The position numbers and the translations under genes were made by a program. From Magicicada septendecula (taxonomy: Eukaryota > Arthropoda > Insecta > Hemiptera > Cicadidae), in the NCBI GenBank assembly GCA_034769895.1, contig CM068367.1, positions 346,851,611 through 346,915,610 of the forward strand: 64,000 bases of DNA, read 5' to 3'. The notes beneath the pieces were generated by a model, which was not told where the DNA came from, ran no database searches, and saw only the letters and a program-made list of their open reading frames with translations. This document shows, in pieces, positions 60,598 to 64,000 of the stretch. Position 1 is the stretch's first letter. The number at the start of each line of letters is the position of its first letter.

Positions 60598-62836
60598 TTC
60601 TTCTAAGAGCTTTCCTCTGTCAATGGTTGGGATCAGAGAGCATATTTTCTCTAATGCTTGTTCTGGTATTCCATAAGTTTTTAAGCATGAAAGATCCTGA
60701 TAAAATCTGTTTTGATCAGAGAACCTTGTTGCTATGCTGTGGTTAATTTGGTCAACCACAACATAGAACACATTAACTTTGAAACTCTCTTCACCACTAA
60801 ATGAAGTTTCTTTGACTTCGTCGCTTGTTTCATCTGGCATCTTTTTTATTTTCTTCTGTCTTTTAGCAGGCAGTTCACTCTCGATGTTAATGTTATTGCA
60901 GTATTCATCCAAGGACGGAGTCTCTTTAACTTTACGAATCAGAACATTTGTCATGAACTTGACAAAATTTTTTGCAGCATTAAGAATGTCCGGGAATTTA
61001 TTTCTGGCATTCTTCAGACTGTCTTGAGCTGATGAAATCAAGTTCCAGGCCTGTGCAAAGTTAAGATTCTTCATTTGAAGATAGTCTGACAAAGGTGTTG
61101 TCGACTTGAGAATTAACAAAAACATCATAGCCATAAGGATAGTTTCGAATGACAGAAACTTTTGAAGAAGGCTGTTTGCTTCGTTTCTTATTTTGGGGCT
61201 GAAACCTTGTGAGTTAGCCACGATAGAAAGAGAAATAACCAATTCAATGTACACGGTTTTTGCCTTTTTTCCTTCATCGCACGCCAACTTCATCCAGTTA
61301 TTATAACGCCCAAAAATTTTAGAAGTGGCGTCACTTTTGGACCTCCATCTGGTTGCTCCAATCGCACCTAACCTGAAACTTGGATTTTGCTCCAAATAAA
61401 TATCCAGTCTCTTGTGGGAATCTCTGATAAACACTTGAGTTTGCTGTAACAAACCAAAAAACGATATCGAAGCAGTTACACTCTGGGCCATATCTGTCAT
61501 AACAAGATTCAAAGAATGAGCATAGCACCACGTGTGGATGTGGTTTGGGACCTGCTCTTGAAGCCTGGCTGAAACACCTTTGTACTGACCACTCATGGTT
61601 TGCAGCCCTATCAAACGAGTTGGCAATGTAGTTGTTGATATCAAGTCCTGTGCTATTTAACATTTCAATGAACGCAGTGAACAAACTTTCTCCTGTTGAT
61701 GACTGCACACACTTTAAGCCAGTAATCCTCTCTTTCACTTCTGTTTCTAAAACGTATCTTACTACAATCACGCACTGATCGAAACCAGAGATTCTGTTGT
61801 GTCCATGAGAACTGAGTATGATCTAGCTTCCTTTATTTCATTAGCAATATTTATCTAGATCAAACTTTTTATAATGTTCATTATTTTATTGATGGTGGTT
61901 TTGCTTAGAAATGTTATTTGACTCCTCTTCCTCTTGCTTTAGAATTCACACCTGCAGATTTCAATGTCGCTTTACTAATTTCATTAACCTTTTTGACATG
62001 CTTATCCAAATTGCTGTATTAGTTACATAGAAGGAGAATTATTTCCAAAAAATTTCCATGGTTTAGTGAAGGGTCGTCAAGACTACAGGCACTTTCTTCT
62101 GATGCCCTGTAAGCAAGACCTTGTTTGCCTATTAGTTTAATAACATTGATAACAGCAGACACAACTTGCCTTCGATAAGTACATCTTTTTCCCGTTTTTC
62201 AAGCTGTTTCTCATACACCAGCTTATCAATGGTCGATCCGTTGTTGTACGCAATTTTCACCTTAACTGAGTCTCTATGAGCTACTGACACTTCATGCTCT
62301 TCTACAGTTTGTGTTAAATGTCTGTAGCGGTCAAACCCCTGACAGAAAACCGATGAACCATCTGTGAAGACCAAGCAAATAGTGCAAAACAACTTCCTGT
62401 TATTAGTGTTGTAGGTAAGCCAATTGCGTTTGAATATTTCGCCATCAATATCTACACTGAATATATTTTCACTAAAAGGCAGTCGTTCAGAAGATTTGTC
62501 ACGTTGAACAGGATGATATTGGAAGAAAGACATAATGTCTGAGTCTGTCTGGCTTGGTTTTTTAAAGTACTTGTCATTGTCATGGTCCAAGTGTAACACT
62601 TCATTTTTTTAAAAAAGAGAATCATTTTGAGTATTGTCTTGAGTTACTAGTGTGCGTGCGTGATGTTCACAATCAACGTTCACAGTATCGTTTGCTGCTG
62701 CACTTGAATTTGGTTGTAGAACATAAAAACTGGTTATCTTGGGCAAGTTCTGAGCGGCCTTTTCCCTCTGTCTAGCGACTTTTTCTTTTCTGAATTCATT
62801 TCCTGACTTCCGTTTTTTCGGCATACCCCCTTCCAT

Positions 62837-63651
62837 TGCGCCCTAAAAAAAAAAGTCTTAACCTTTTGACTATACGTTTACGGAACGGGACCGATAAACG
62901 CTTTTATTAAACGCAAATGCTTTCACCTTATAATCTGGTGCAAAAGTCACATTAATTTTATGATTTAAACTATTTTTTGAATCATACAGTCAGGAGACAA
63001 GAAAATTCAAAGAACTATCAAAGAAAGTTATAAATTTTTAAAATTTGTAAAAATAAACTGTCTGATTCTGATACCATTGTAGCCACCAGGTTTTGTTATA
63101 CGAATATGTTGTTTTCCAGCATGTACGTAATTTTGTTAAAAAAAAATAGCAGGTTTTTACTTACAAATTAAAAATCACGCAAGCAATTACATGGTATCGG
63201 CGGCGCGCCAGCGACTTCTAGACTAAATAATAAAATTCTTACCTGAATAGGTGCGACTTTAGGAATGAAAGGTGTCTATAGAGTTGTAACTGGTTGTGGT
63301 TGAATAGACTACAGACACTATAAACTAAAACTATAAACAAACAAACCACGACTCGAGGGTCAATGCACTGCACCTGACTGAGACTGACTGTCAAGACTGT
63401 GAGCTAATCGATATTGTCTTTTGCGGAGAACTGAAGGGGTGGGGACGCCAGTGTTTTGTTTTTTCAGCTGGTTTACCACCGACCATGTCACCGAGAGCAT
63501 TTCCTCCTCTGGCGCGGCGCCGTGATCGCCTGTCGCTGTCGCATTCAGAACAGAACCAGTATAATATCTTTAATCTCATTAATTAAATTACGTTACCTTA
63601 ACATTTTTTTAACATATTATGCTTCTTAACAACTAAGGGCGCACCGGCCTG
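62837..63651 (-). other. 5' non-coding part of the outer hAT
   Basis: Presumed promoter/leader region of the dead transposase gene. It contains a GC-rich patch (cggcggcgcgccagcgac near 63,200, and near 63,500-63,540) in otherwise AT-rich DNA. A 62-codon minus-strand frame at 63,391-63,579 is basic and low in complexity; I do not regard it as a gene. Confidence 0.5.
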
Positions 63652-63659
63652 CTCTAGAC
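63652..63659 (+). repeat. Target-site duplication CTCTAGAC, right of outer hAT
   Basis: Pairs with 54,413-54,420. Confidence 0.9.
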
Positions 63660-64000
63660 TTATGATCAAGGATTTTATTCTGTTGTATGTGTGGGCTAAT
63701 TTTTCTCTCTTTTTAAAAAGTTGAATACTACATTACTCAGTTACTTTTAACACATGCTCTAAATCAGGTTTAAAATATGTCTGATTTTACTGAATCACAA
63801 AACAGAATGTATTATCAATAAAAAAACCACAAATTTGAATAATTTCTGTTTGTGGCATGGGTCAGCATAGTAGTAACATTGGTGACTCATAAATACAACT
63901 GCATGACAGTATGGCTGTACTGCAGTCATGGGATCGAGTCAAGGTCTTGAATTAGTCTGCCTGCCCACCCCTGTCTCTTGGGACAAATAATTCAGCAGTC
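63660..64000. other. Flanking DNA at the right edge
   Basis: AT-rich; no feature recognised. Confidence 0.5.

Larger units (their letters stand above)
57112..62836 (-). pseudogene. Outer hAT transposase pseudogene (ZMYM1-like), split by the inner hAT
   Basis: Start ATG at 62,836 or 62,824 (MPKKRKSGNEFRKEKVARQ, a basic N-terminus usual for this group, then LPKITSFY). An in-frame TAA at 62,609 is followed in the same frame by the zinc-finger block (RNWLTYNTNNRKLFCTICLV, GFDRYRHL, EEHEVSVAHR). The frame shifts near 62,170 into VSAVINVIKLIGKQGLAYRA, with further stops below 62,040. A MDTTES word near 61,802 marks the first catalytic Asp region and SFDRAAN near 61,620 the second; after a frame change there follow SGQYKGVSARLQ, CYAHSLNLVMTD and ATRWRSK. 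At ELES the inner hAT interrupts; removing it and one 8-bp repeat restores the frame into FVEQWPSINLSLKDHY. A last frameshift near 57,425 precedes CVKCAYKLIYEYNMYC and TIPLTQVSCERAFSKLKL. At least three frameshifts, several stops and the insertion: non-functional. Confidence 0.85.
54421..63651 (-). mobile_element. Outer hAT element (9,231 bp with its insertion; about 6.2 kb without)
   Basis: The left end is CAGGGCCGGACTGGGACTCC; the right end read inward is CAGGCCGGTGCGCCC, so the inverted ends are short and imperfect (CAGG(G)CCGG). CTCTAGAC flanks both sides. The decayed transposase gene lies on the minus strand between 62,836 and 57,112. A younger hAT (57,593-60,589) is inserted in the gene. 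About 2.7 kb of AT-rich DNA without a gene lies between the end of the gene and the left end (54,421-57,111), and about 0.8 kb precedes the gene (62,837-63,651). Confidence 0.85.

Noticed and set aside
63391..63579. 62-codon minus-strand basic frame
   Set aside because: Arg-rich because of a GC-rich patch in the outer hAT leader; no domain pattern.

Overview
The window is nuclear DNA of an arthropod, most likely an insect. It holds no bacterial-style operons, rRNA, tRNA or CRISPR. Everything recognisable is repeat or transposon: hAT transposase genes of the ZMYM1-like and p52rIPK-like types, a PIF/Harbinger fragment, LINE debris and fold-back elements. A 50-bp tract in CCTAA register (the insect TTAGG telomere unit) at 34,368 supports the insect reading. 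I could not name the species, and no confident single-copy host gene was found.

Left half (1-33,769): a large composite repeat array that runs off the left edge. Its base is a ~157-166-bp monomer, roughly 140 copies by length. Two other modules interrupt it. G (~230-255 bp, 16 copies) starts with a fixed atatcggtatgg. M (~170-210 bp, 21 copies) is a (CAGA)n microsatellite followed by a constant stretch ending in a hairpin and gaagtaaaa. The order G - monomers - M recurs, and wherever non-array DNA interrupts or ends the array the bounding module is a G start or an M end. I therefore infer that G and M are the head and tail of a mobile element whose interior became a satellite. Higher-order copies are visible: a ~4.9-kb period at the left and an almost identical 5,755-bp tandem duplication at 20,021-31,530. 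Near 32,092 the array flips orientation, giving a 1.65-kb inverted repeat, and it ends at 33,769.

Right half (33,770-64,000): AT-rich DNA packed with DNA transposons. In order: a small inverted-repeat element carrying the telomere-like tract; a p52-type hAT pseudogene (minus strand); a PIF/Harbinger fragment; a degenerate hAT C-terminus; a LINE ORF2 tail; a 1.54-kb non-autonomous hAT; two fold-back elements; a 1.28-kb internally deleted hAT; another hAT remnant; and finally a nested pair. In the pair, a complete 2,997-bp hAT (57,593-60,589) with an open 702-codon transposase gene sits inside the decayed transposase gene of an older hAT (54,421-63,651). Four hAT copies have both termini and exact 8-bp target-site duplications readable: CACCACAT, CCTTTGAA, CTCTAGAC and GATTCGAG.

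The genes do not form a pathway. The only apparently functional product is the inner hAT transposase, which could act on its own ends and perhaps on related non-autonomous copies. Coordinates, junctions and target-site duplications were read directly from the bases; family names rest on remembered motif patterns, and no database search was run.
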